Shown here piece after piece: positions 9,903 through 20,475 of a stretch of DNA of 64,000 bases. The position numbers and the translations under genes are program-made. Under the pieces are notes generated by a model. The model was given only the letters and a program-made list of their open reading frames with translations. It was not told the origin of the DNA and ran no database searches. Every line of letters begins with the position of its first letter. Within the stretch, counting starts at the first letter, position 1. Source of the stretch: Stomorhina lunata (taxonomy: Eukaryota > Arthropoda > Insecta > Diptera > Rhiniidae); contig OW121741.1 of NCBI GenBank assembly GCA_933228675.1, forward strand, positions 55,425,310 through 55,489,309, read 5' to 3'.

Positions 9903-11474
9903 TTGTTTGTCCGTCCGTCCGTCTGTTTTTTGTCCGTCCGTCTATCTGTCTTTAATTTTTTCTGTTGTAGTCAAGTTTTCAAGGTGTTTATTTTGATGAA
10001 CTTTAATAGGGTCCTTCGCAGGGGATTACCTAAATCCTGATGCATTCGGTAATTTGTGGTAGATATAATTTAGCGTTTAAGCGATGGTGTTTTGATCGAC
10101 AAAGATAAAATTCAGGGTGGGACAATATCCTGAAATTTTGTGTAAAATCCAGGAGCTCCACAAATCTGATTTTAGCAGACAGACACTCTGCATTAATCTT
10201 ATTTTTGTGTCTGACTTTTGAACATTATGATAACATTTGAGAATATATCAAATTATATGTAATCTTCCTAGGAAGTACAAAAATGCAGCTAACTACATGA
10301 TATCCGTTCAAAACCTACATATGTATGTAAGTATCTCACATATTAACGAAAATTTAAATTTTTTAATTGCAATTGGGAGAAATCCGTTCACGTTTGACAA
10401 TTGATCCCGTATAACTTCGCCTAAGATAAGATGATGACATTTAGTATAAAGACGTTGTACAATATTGATACTCAGGGCAATAGCGCCTAATATAAACTTT
10501 CTAGAGGGACAACATTTGACAAAAGTATTTCTGATCTCTTGAAAAGTTCGATATTGAAAATGGGCGAGCTCTGTTCACATTTAGTGAAATCTCCCATATA
10601 ACCCCGACCGGGAATCGATTTAATGCTGATAAATTAAATCACATTAAAATTGCACAAGGAACTAGAGCAAAACTTTCCAAACATCTATCGGACAGGTCGA
10701 AAGAACAATACATCCCAAATATTATTGATGAAGTGTTCATTTTAATTAATTAACTAACTTTAGATTAATAAGTAAATCTTTAATAACTTTTCCGACAAAG
10801 CTGATATCCATCGATTCAAAAGCTATATATTTCACGTATGTATCTAAAACTAAGAGTGTATACCCTATAATTTTAAGGCTTATCATTGTTAAAGCTTTGA
10901 CCTAAATCAGTTCAGAGTTTTACATAACTAATCATTAACTTTTAATAGTTGGACAATTCGTATGAATTAAAGTACACAATCCTTACTGGGCACTGTGTTT
11001 TTGGGTTGCATGCCAGAATACTTAAACTTCATCAAATCGATGTGCTATTGCAAATGTAAGGGCATCTACATTTTAAAGCATCTTTTCTGCATGGTTTATC
11101 TGGTCTATCGAACTTTATTAAATGTTCGTAAAATATGTGTCTATTTTATTTCGAAGCTACTGGCTGGCCTAAATATGCATTCTCTACTTGTAGTCTAGTA
11201 ATCATTATCTTTCACAAAGGGACCACTTTAGAACCCAAGTGAAGCTTCCCTAGACATCAGCCACCTGCCCAACCTAACCTTTGGGTGCATAACTATTCTA
11301 GATGATGACGCCACCGAAAAGCTTTTCTTTTTCCGACTCTTAATTTTAAAGACTCTTTGCATATAATACTAGTATAACCAAATTTTGCTTGGAATTACAT
11401 TAAGTACTTTTGCAGCACCATTGGTGAAGGGTATCCAAGATTCGGCAAAGCCGAATATACCACTCTTACTTGTT
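8944..11474 (+). mobile_element. HINE-like element, full-length copy C (about 2.53 kb)
   Basis: The 5' end attatacccttcaccaatag contains a hairpin (tacccttcacc/ggtgaaagggta). The 3' end has attggtgaagggtat, attcggcaaagccgaat and ataccactcttacttgtt. The 5' tacccttcaccaat and 3' attggtgaagggta are exact 14-bp inverted repeats lying subterminally. Inside are (GTCY)n tracts (9851-9953) and degenerate inverted blocks (tccataaacaactgagatatcgcc against gcgatatctcaggtgtttatgg). No transposase or Rep is encoded. The structure fits a non-autonomous Helentron (mini-me/DINE-1 type), mobilised in trans; the class assignment is inference. Confidence 0.8.
9851..9953 (+). repeat. (GTCY)n microsatellite inside HINE copy C
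   Basis: A run of GTCC/GTCT/GTTT tetranucleotides with short interruptions. Equivalent tracts occur in the other copies at 12706-12763, 13526-13590, 42259-42288, 55229-55325 (as RGAC), about 56054-56096 and 58459-58491, with different repeat numbers. Confidence 0.9.
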
Positions 11475-12556
11475 CATAAACACGATTCAAACATAATTTA
11501 CACCCACATTCAAATACAATTTCATATAAATTTCTAAACATAACAACTTTCCTAATGGTACACCCTAACATTTAGAAAATATTAAACAAATAATATTCAA
11601 ATCACCACTAGATACATTTTAATAGAAAAATCTTAACAACAACAAATGCATTCATATACATTTTAAACAAAAATGTAAATTGCTCTTAACATTCGCTCAA
11701 TTTATGAAACTTACTACTGCTGCGCAACATCTGTCAATCAAGTTTGTGAAGCTGCTAGAGAGTGTATCGACATAAATTGTATATCAGCAGCACGCTATTA
11801 AATTTCATCAAAATCGGTTGAAAAACACCTGAGATATCGCCAAAATACCAAAATTTATTTGTGACATATAAAATTCATTGAAAAGTACATGATAGACTAG
11901 CCTTCATAAATTATATATTATTTATGATGATCTCTGTTAAATTTCATCAAAATCGGCCCATAAACATCTGAAATATCGCCAAAACACTACATTTGATGTT
12001 CCCCAAATTGCCGAAAGTGCTCATTTGTTTAAAAAATACAATCGAACAATAAGAAACACAATTTTCCTTGACGATCGGCCCACATAAATTATATATTAGT
12101 ATTTAGGAAATTCTTCATCAAAATTTCATAAATATTGGTCAATTAACACCTAAGATATGGTTAAAATAGTAAAATCGATGTACTGCAAGTACAGAAAACT
12201 TTATTTGATTTTATTGCAATTGCTCAGGTGTTAATAGATCGATTTTATTAAAATTTAATAGTGTGTATTGCGGGAGTACGTCCTGAAATCTGATATATAA
12301 TTCATGTCGGTGTATTTTCTAGGAGTTTTAAAAAACTGATTTCAGCAGACGGAGATATTTTATACTCGTATATCTTAAATAAATGGTCTGACTATTGAGC
12401 ATTGTAAAGAAAATATATTGATGTATAATGGGCCTGTATAATTACATATCAGATTTTAGGAAACCGGTCGAAAAATACGTGAAATACCTCCAAAACAATA
12501 AAACCGTATCACAAATTTCCGAATTTTTAATTTATTTTTTACTTTTTTAACTTAGT
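11475..12556 (+). mobile_element. Repeat D, copy 1 (about 1.08 kb)
   Basis: A non-coding interspersed repeat also present at 41001-42121 and, in part, at 60640-61229. It begins cataaacacgattcaaac and ends tttacttttttaacttagtt. Here and at 41001 it lies between a HINE 3' terminus and a HINE 5' terminus. Its interior has the same motif style as HINE (aaaatcggt..., gagatatcgccaaaa), which suggests a related superfamily. Compared with copy 2 it lacks two segments of about 20 bp. No coding potential is seen. Confidence 0.75.
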
Positions 12557-12709
12557 TATTATACCCTTCACCAATAGGTGAAAGGGTATTATAAGTTTGT
12601 GATTCCGTTTGTAATTTATTAGTAATTATTATTTATTAGTGATCGTAGACCCCATAAAAATTATACCGATCGACTCAGAATCGGGAGGGGAATCGATTAA
12701 GCGATGTCC

Positions 12710-12751
<42 letters not shown>

Positions 12752-14990
12752 CTGTCTGTCTGTTGAAATCAAGTTTCTGAAGCGCCTGGAGGATGGACCT
12801 ACATAAATTATATATCCGATTTTAGGAAATTCTCCCGCAATGAACGCTATTAAATTTCATTAAAATCGGTTTATAAACACCGAAAATATTGAAAAAATAC
12901 CAAAAATTAGACGAAAATTTTAAAATTTTTGATTGAAACACACTTTTAAATAACAAGAGAAAAAATATACTCCTGGTGTACATGTGATAATATATTATAT
13001 ATCTGATTGTAGGAAATGGTTCCCCAAAGCACTCTGTAAAATTTTATCAAAATCGGTCCATAAACAACTGAGATATCGCCAAAACACTGAATTTGATGTA
13101 TCGCAAATTGCCCAAAGTTCGCATTAGAGAATGTTTGTTGAAAAAAATGAAATGCAGAAATAGGAAAAACCATCCTCCTTTAGCACGGACCTACATAAAT
13201 TTTATATCAGATTTTAGGAAATTAACCCCGCCAAGCACGTCATTAAATTTTATCAAAAGCGGTCCATAAACAATTGAGATATCGCAATAACACTACATTT
13301 GATGTACAGCGAATTGCCCAAAGTACGTGTCTAAGACATTTTGTTTACATTTTGTAACTATTGTTTCAGGGATATCTCAGGTGTTTATGGACCGATTGTG
13401 ATGAAATTTGACATCGTTCTTTGTGTGAGGATTTTCTAAAATCTATACTCCACAAATCTGATTACGAATACTATTCAAATTGTACCGATCCACTCAGAAT
13501 CGGCAGGAGAATCGATTACGCGACCTCCGTCCGTCCGTTTGTTTGTTTGTCCGTCCGTCCGTCTGTTTTTTTGTCCGTCCGTCTATTTGTCTGTAATTTT
13601 TTCTGTTGTAGTCAAGTTTTTGGAGCTCCTGTTTTGTCGATATCTCAGGTGTTTATTTTGTTGAAATTTAATAGCGTCCTTCGCAGGGGATTACCTAAAT
13701 CCTGATGCATTCGGTAATTTGTGGTAGATATAATTTAGCGTTTAAGCGATGGTGTTTTGATCGACAATGATAAAATTCAGGGTGGGACAATATCCTAAAA
13801 TTTTGTGTAAAATCCAGGAGCTCCACAAATCTGATTTTAGCAGACAGACACACTGCATTAATCTTAATTTTGTGTCTGACTTTTGAACATTATGATAACA
13901 TTTGAGAATGTATTATATATCAAATTATAGGTAATCTTCCTAGGAAGTACAAAAATGCAGCTAAGTACATGATATCCGTTCAATTCAATTGATATTCAGG
14001 GCGATAGCGCCTAAAATAAACTTTCTAGAGGGACAACATTTGACAAAAGTATTTCTGATCTCTTGAAAAGTTCGACATTGAAAATGGGCGAGCTCTATTC
14101 ACATTTAGTGAAATCTCCCATATAACCCCGACCGGGAATCGATTTAATGCTGATAAATTAAATCACATTAAAATTGCACAAGGAACTAGAGCAAAACTTT
14201 CTAAACATCCATCGGACAGATCGACGAACTATACATCCCAAATATTATTGATGAAGTGTTCATTTTAATTAATTAACTAACTTCAGATTAATAAGTAAAT
14301 CTTTAATAACTTTTCCGACAAAGCTGATATCCATCGATTCAAAAGCTATATATTTCACGTATTTATCTAAAACTAAGAGTGTATACCCTATAATTTTAAG
14401 GCTTATCATTGTTAAAGCTTTGACCTAAATTAGTCCGCTAACTTCAGAGTTTTACATAACTAATCAAGAACTTTTACTAGTTGGATAATTCGTACGAATT
14501 AAAGTGCACAACCCTCACTTGGCACTGTGTTTTTGGGTTGCATGCGAGAATACTTAAACTTCATCAAATCGATGTGCTATTGTAAATGTAAGGGCATCTA
14601 CATTTTGAAGCATCTTTTCTGCCTGGTTTATCTGGTCTATCGAACTTTATTAAATGTTCGTAAAATATGTGTCTATTTTATTTCGAAGCTACTGGCTAGC
14701 TTAAATATGCATTCTCTACTTGTAGTCTAGTAATCATTATCTTTCACAAAGGGACCACGTTAGAACCCAAGTGAAGCTTCCCTAGACATCAGCAACCTGC
14801 CCAACCTAACCTTTGGGTGCATAACTATCCTAGATGATGACGCCACCGAAAAGCTTTTCTTTTTCCGACTCTTAATTTTAAAGACTCTTTGCATATAATA
14901 CTAGTATAACCAAATTTTGCTAGGAATTACATTAAGTACTTTTGCAACACCATTGGTGAAGGGTATCCAAGATTCGGCAAAGCCGAATAT
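12557..14990 (+). mobile_element. HINE-like element, copy E (3' tail replaced)
   Basis: It starts tattatacccttcaccaata and follows copy C throughout, including two (GTCY)n tracts. It proceeds into the terminal palindrome attcggcaaagccgaat, but the final 16 or so bases are absent: at 14990 it switches to a non-LTR retrotransposon. It therefore marks the 5' junction of that insertion. Confidence 0.8.
12706..12763 (+). repeat. (GTCY)n microsatellite inside HINE copy E
   Basis: About 14 GTCY tetranucleotides following the conserved actcagaatcgggag...gcgatgtccg context. The tract is much longer than the equivalent one in copy C (9068-9088). Confidence 0.85.
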
Positions 14991-15746
14991 GTTGATCCAA
15001 AAAGATTTAAAGAGTATATCCATAAGTGAAATTAATAATAATTTCCTTATGATTAAAACAGATGTAAGCGATCTTAAATCTGACATCAACGATATAAAGT
15101 CAACAATACAACAATTAGCTACCAATATAACACAAAACAACACGCTGATGAACGAAAACCTACAAATTGCGCTTAACACAATCACAAACACTCTTACGGA
15201 TATTACTGCTCAAGTAAAAGAACTTTGTGAGAGTAATAAAGAGAAAGATTCGCAAATCCAAGAATTGTCCACTCGCTTAAACAACATTGAACAGCGAATG
15301 ATAAGTAAAAACATTGAAATAAAAAATGTAACCAACGATAATCTTCATCCAAATGAAGTTATTAAAGCTATTGCTAGATCTGTCGACGTCAATATGGTTG
15401 ACGCCGACGTTAACAACTCATATCGCCTTAAAAGGTCTCAAAATATTATTGTTGAACTGAGCACACAATCCAAAAAACGGAATTGATGAGAAAAATTAAA
15501 AGACATAGAGTAGAGTCAATCATTGTAAATGAGAATGCAAATCAAAATTCTTACATTTACGTAAATGATCAGCTTACCCAGCAAAGACGTCGTCTGCTTT
15601 GGCAAGCAAAAACAAAGGTCAGAGAGACGAACTGGAAACTTGTGTGGGTAAGAGATGGTAATATCTACGTAAAGAAAAATGAAATTTCAAACCCTATTCT
15701 CATAAACAATGCCTTAGATGTTGAGTTGATTATATTAGCAATTTAA
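14991..15746 (+). pseudogene. Non-LTR ORF1: coiled coil plus FP-like C-terminal domain
   Basis: The N-terminal part (14991-15486) is a long polar helix with heptad character (ISEINNNFLMIKTDVSDL, IQELSTRLNNIEQRM), expected to form a coiled coil. The C-terminal part (15483-15746) carries IYVNDQLTQQRRRLLWQAK and WKLVWVRDGNIYVKKNE, which match the baculovirus FP-type C-terminal domain found in insect retrotransposon ORF1s. The two parts lie in different frames and meet at an A6 run near 15472-15478, most simply a single-base indel. The true N-terminus is missing, since the frame upstream reads into HINE sequence. The protein would chaperone the element RNA. Confidence 0.75.
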
Positions 15747-15814
15747 ACCCCTTCTCTTTTTTCAATTTCTCTTCAAATAAAAATAAACAAAAAGTGAACC
15801 AAGAACAAAACCAA

Positions 15815-16832
15815 ATGCTTAACAGCTTTAATGAAATACAACAAACTTTTCTAAGTTATCCCACATCTATCATCTATATGAATATTCGTTCTCTTCGCCT
15901 GCACTTTACACCATTTCTAGCTACAATTAATACTATTTTAAACAAAATTAACTTTATAATACTTGTTGAAACGAACATCACAGATGATGAAAATATTTTA
16001 TACAACATCCACGGCTTCGATTCTATTTTTCTAAACAGAGAAGGAAGAGGAGGAGGTATAGCCATATATGCAAGAGAAAATTTTATTTTCAACCAATCTT
16101 TATTACAAACGTTCTCTTTTGAAGCAATTCAAATAAATGTAAACCACAACAAAAAAAACTTTCTGTGTTCTCTCAATATATCGCCCGCCAAATAAAAATA
16201 TAAAGGAGCTTATAAAAGAACTTGATACAACAATAAATAACATTAATAAGAAGCAAGATGTAATTATAATTGGTGACATGAATATTAATATTACCGCGCC
16301 AAGCTTAACAGCAACAAAATATTTGCAAATGATTTCGTCCAACGGCTTACAATGTATTATTAACGAGAACACAAGAGAAAATGAGAAAACAAGTACTTGC
16401 ATTGATCACATACACACAAGAATTAAAAACTCAACAACAACAAAAACATATGCAGCAGTGATAAAAACAAACATATCAGACCATTATTCCTTATATTTTA
16501 CTGTTTACGAAGAAAAGGAAAAAGAATATATTAAAAACCAGTGTGTGGAAGCCTTAGCTTCTGTGGGGGCCATCGTTAATAATAAAAATGTAAACAAGTG
16601 TATTAACTGGAATGCATTAACATCACAGAACTTAAGTGCCGAAAAACTGTTTAACAAAATTTACGAGATTTTTAGCGATATTTATAAAAAATCAAAAAGT
16701 GTAAATAAAAAATTAAAAGATAGAAAACCAAATCCATGGTTAAACGATCATTTAGTAAAATGTTGTGATATATGGGATAAACTTTATATTAAATGGATTA
16801 ATAATAAAAAAAACAAAATTTATGAAAATGAA
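15815..16832 (+). pseudogene. Non-LTR ORF2, N-terminal part: endonuclease
   Basis: An AP-like endonuclease beginning at ATG 15815. Visible motifs are YMNIRSLRLHF, ILVETNI, GRGGGIAIYARE, then after a frameshift near 16180 GDMNIN, IDHIHTR and SDHYSLYFTVYE. Helical linker sequence follows. The frame is cut at a codon boundary at 16833 by the BEL/Pao LTR and resumes at 24255. The endonuclease would nick genomic DNA to prime reverse transcription. Confidence 0.8.
16828..16832 (+). repeat. 5-bp target-site duplication (left), ATGAA
   Basis: ATGAA directly precedes the 5' LTR and is repeated at 24250-24254 directly after the 3' LTR. Five base pairs is the usual size for BEL/Pao integrase. Confidence 0.9.
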
Positions 16833-17309
16833 TGTTGGTGTAGACACTATGTATGGAATAGACAACATGTTTGATATAGTGTGGTTCCCTATTGCAATAT
16901 AAATTAAAGTTGTGTAAACCCATACGTAGTGTGGTGAGTTTGCGCAGTAGCCCATAAATGCAAATTCTAAAGGTGAAAACGAGAGAGCATGAGATACTTG
17001 GATTTTCTTCACTTTTTAAACAACTATCAACCGAACAACTAAGAGGAGCGAAAGTAAAAAAGTTAAAAATTTAAAGTTAAATTAAAATTTATAGAATTTA
17101 AATAAATAAAATTAAAATAAAAGAAGATAAATTAGATAACATAAAACAACAACCAAGGAAATAAAGACAATTATTAAAACTATAAAAGTACGAAGTTGTA
17201 TTTTTCCTTTGAAGACCATTTTGAGGCCCCACTTCTATCGCACCAGAAACCAGCTTGAGAAGATACAACTGTCTACAGGAATACATCATCCCAGGTATTC
17301 GAGGAAACA
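16833..17309 (+). repeat. 5' LTR of the BEL/Pao element
   Basis: 477 bp, TG...CA ends, line-for-line identical to 23773-24249. It contains TATAAAAG at 17181-17188 about 130 bp before its end. It inserts at a codon boundary in ORF2 of the host non-LTR element. Confidence 0.95.
17181..17188 (+). promoter_or_regulatory. TATA box in the LTR (TATAAAAG)
   Basis: TATAAAAG in the right half of the 5' LTR, repeated at 24121-24128 in the 3' LTR. It is the best visible candidate for the retrotransposon promoter; the downstream start site is not determined. Confidence 0.5.
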
Positions 17310-17310
17310 T

Positions 17311-17320
17311 TGGTCCTTCG
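17311..17320 (+). promoter_or_regulatory. Primer-binding site, tRNA-Tyr-like
   Basis: TGGTCCTTCG lies one base after the 5' LTR. Its complement CGAAGGACCA matches the 3' end of tRNA-Tyr as I recall it (acceptor strand plus CCA). The match does not clearly continue beyond ten bases. Confidence 0.55.
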
Positions 17321-17661
17321 CCCGTGAAATCTTTAATAAGGTGCGTAATTTTTTTACATTTTTAAATAAAAATTTGGTGTCTCAAAAAATTGTGTCTCAA
17401 ACGTGTGTCTCAATAAAGTGAGGTTATGTTTGCCGAAACCGTTATTTTATTTGTTGTTGCCTTCTTGTAACGGAGTAAATTTATATAAAACTGTATCTCT
17501 TTTATTAATTAATTTTTTTTTTTGATTCTATAAAATTAATTTTGCGGAGTTATTTTTTTGGGGGATTTTTACTGTTGCCTATTCCAGTTTTCTAAGTTTT
17601 TATTGAACTTTAAAAAAAAAAAAATTTTTTTTCGTGCTTGGCTAGTGGCATATAAAACAAA

Positions 17662-18435
17662 ATGGCGGCTCTAGAGAATTTTATACGAGGACCTGATGAA
17701 ATAATGACTTTCGAATCCATTTTAAACGAACAAGATCTCAAACAATACACAAAAAGTGGTTTTGATTTTGAGAAGGAAGAAATTAAGAAGCTTTGGGAAA
17801 ATTTTAAAAAATTATACGATATATGTTCGGTTGAAACAGTGGAAAAAAAAAAAAGAATTGATAATGGTCCAAACGAAATATAAGCAAGTTAGGAAAACAT
17901 ATGTTAAATGCATAAATTTGTTGTCCAGAGCCGAGCAAGAATTAGATGAAACAAAACAAGGCAAGAATATATCAGAGGTTCCCAACTTTGGTGGTTCCAT
18001 AAGCATACCTCCTTGTGATACTGGTATTTTCCATGGAGATTATGTATCGTGGCCCACATTTAGGGATATGTTTACTGCTATATATATAAATAATTCAAGG
18101 CTCAGTCCAGTTGAAAAACTTTTTTATTTGTTCCGAAAAACTGAAAGGGGAAGCTAGAGATATAAATAGAAATGTAGCTCTCACAAATGAAAATTTCGAT
18201 ATTGCATGGAATAATTTGAAGACACAATACGAAAACAAAAGGGTTTTAATTAATAATCAGTTAAAGGTTCTATTCAACTTAACACCGTGTCAAAAAGAAT
18301 CGGCATTCGAAATTAAGAGGCTCCAAAGAGAAATCAATAATTGTATGGGAGCGGTCAGTTAAAAATAAAACAGAGGTTCCTAAGTGGGACGAACTCAACG
18401 ATTTTTTAACAGATAGATTTCATGCCCTTGAGAGC
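17662..18435 (+). pseudogene. BEL/Pao gag (DUF1759-like), frameshifted
   Basis: Gag starts at ATG 17662 (MAALENFIRG). The recognisable part is VSWPTFRDMFTAIYINNSRL followed by LSPVEKLFYLF and EKLKGEARDI, the DUF1759-type Gag core, then an FEIKRLQREINNC helix. Continuity requires at least three frame changes: around 17835-17880 near an A13 run, near 18130 at an A5 run, and near 18355. The first two sit near homopolymers, so assembly error is possible. Gag forms the particle that packages the element RNA. Confidence 0.8.
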
Positions 18436-20475
18436 GTGTCTGTCATTATAGCTTCAAATACTGATTATACCAGTGGTTCCCAAACTAGCTCAAATATTAA
18501 TCAAAATAAAACAAAGCAATTCAAGGCCCACTATACAAAACTAGACTCAAGTCAATGCAAGCTATGTAAAGAGAATCATAATATTAGTTCTTGTAACAAA
18601 TTTTTTCAGCTGGATCATAAAAATAAAGTGTCAATTTTGAAAAAATTTAGGTTTTGTTTTAATTGTCTCACAATCGGGCATATGTATGGTAATTGCACTA
18701 GCCAAAACAGTTGCTCTAAGTGCAAGAAAAAACACCATACTTTATTACATAGAGATTTTACAAGAAGAAATACAAGTAATGGACAGACTAGTAATAGTTC
18801 TCAAGATAGCAATAGTGGAAATCAACAGTCACAAATTCAGTCCACCAATAACCCTGGCCCTTCGGGAGTTGTTCAGTCCCATCACACTACGGTATCGGAA
18901 AAAGTTATGTTGGCCACAGCATGGGTCAATATTGTTAGTTTTGGGTCTTACTATAAAGTAAGAGCTCTTATAGATCCTTGTTCGGATGAAAGCTTTATTT
19001 CGGAGAGAATTCAAAAATTATTGAGGTTGCCTACTAGTCCTATATCGGCAGAAGTTACTGGTCTAGGTGGAGATGTCATAAGCAGATCATCTAAGATGGC
19101 AACATTTGTTATTGTATCTCTCTTTAATCAGGACGAGTCACTGAATGTGCAAGCTTTAGTTGTGCCCCGTGTGACCGGTAGTGTACCAACTCATTCATTA
19201 GGTGCTATAGAACACAAAGAGTTGCCTTGTCTAAATTATGCAGATCCAAAATTTTATGAAAGTAGCGATATCGATTTATTATTAGGAGGAGATTTGTATC
19301 CCTTAATTCTTCGTGGAGGAGTCCAGCATGGTATATTTGAAACGCTTGTTGCTCAAGAAACAATATTTGGCTGGATAGTGACTGGTCCGAATCCCAGTAG
19401 CTCTCCACGATTAGTAGGGATGTCTCATATGACAAGAGTGTCAATAGATGACCAATTAACTAAGTTTTGGGAGTTAGAGGAGGTTTCTCGTAAGAAAATT
19501 TTATCAGAAGAGGATAAAAAGTGCGAGGAGATTTACAGCTCTACTACCACTAGGGACTCTGAAGGGAGATACGTTGTTAGTCTGCCCTTTAAGAGCGATG
19601 TTAAAGCACTTGGTCCAAATAGGCATATTGCTATCAGCCAATATTTAAGAAATGAAAAAATGCTATTCCGCAATAGTGAATTTAAAAAACAATATGATGA
19701 GGTCCTAAAAGAATATATAACTATGGGACACATAGAAAAGCTTGAGAGCTTAAATCGTAGTTCAAGTTATTATTTACCTCACCATGGAATATTTAAGCCC
19801 GAGAGTACGACTACAAAGTTGAGGATAGTTTTTAATGCCTCCAGTAAGTCATCTAGTGGTAAAAGTCTCAACGACGTGTTACATGTAGGACCAATTTTGC
19901 AAGTTGATTTGGTAACCCTTGTTCTCAAATGGAGGTTCTACCAGTTTGTTTTTAATGCGGATATTTCTAAAATGTACCGCCAGATTTTACTTAACAGTGA
20001 ACATAGACAATATCAGAAGATTGTTTTTCGTACTTCGACTGAAAGTGAAATAGAAGATTTTCAGTTAAACAGAGTCACATTTGGCCTAAACTGTGCTCCT
20101 TATTTGGCTCTAAGAACTATTTTACAACTAGCTGACGATGAAGAGCTACGTTTCCCACTTGAGTCTATGTATGTTGATGATGCTCTAGTAGGAGCTCACT
20201 CGATTCCGGACGCTTTGGTTGAACGAGACCAGTTAATTGGCATTTTAAAAACTGCAAAGTTCGAGTTAAGAAAATGGACTTCAAATTCGGTCCAAATTTT
20301 AAAAAATTTACCCCAAGAGCATCTTCTCAATTCTTCTTTTTTATCGCTCGATGATAAAAGCAACGCAAAAACTCTTGGTATACGTTGGAATGCCAAGGAG
20401 GACTTTTTCTACTTTTCAACTGAGAAAATTTTGTTAAAGTCGTCGTATACGGGAGGTTTTGTTAATAATTGCTAG
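18380..20475 (+). CDS. BEL/Pao pol part 1: zinc knuckles, protease, RT
   Basis: The frame is open from before 18436. In order: zinc-knuckle-like CKLCKENHNISSC and CFNCLTIGHMYGNC; a DUF1758 aspartic protease with ALIDPCSDESFI, where DPC replaces the canonical D-S/T-G, then LLLGGDLYPLIL and FGWIVTG; reverse transcriptase with KLRIVFNASSKS, VFNADISKMYRQI, RVTFGLNCAPYLALR and the catalytic MYVDDALVG; and the start of the RT-RNase H connection. The frame ends at 20475 because of a base change in phase near 20450, next to a 19-bp tandem duplication. The protein replicates the element inside the particle. Confidence 0.88.

Noticed and set aside
10995..11198. A 67-codon frame (MFLGCMPEYLNF...) recurring in several places, also at 790, 14527 and 57496 (minus)
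   Set aside because: It recurs because it lies within the repeated HINE sequence. It has no domain and decays in other copies, so I do not call a gene.
15466..15486. The A-run between the two halves of the FP-type ORF1 considered as a programmed frameshift site
   Set aside because: The phase is AAA AAA C, not X XXY YYZ, and the two halves are parts of one normal ORF1; a mutational indel is simpler.
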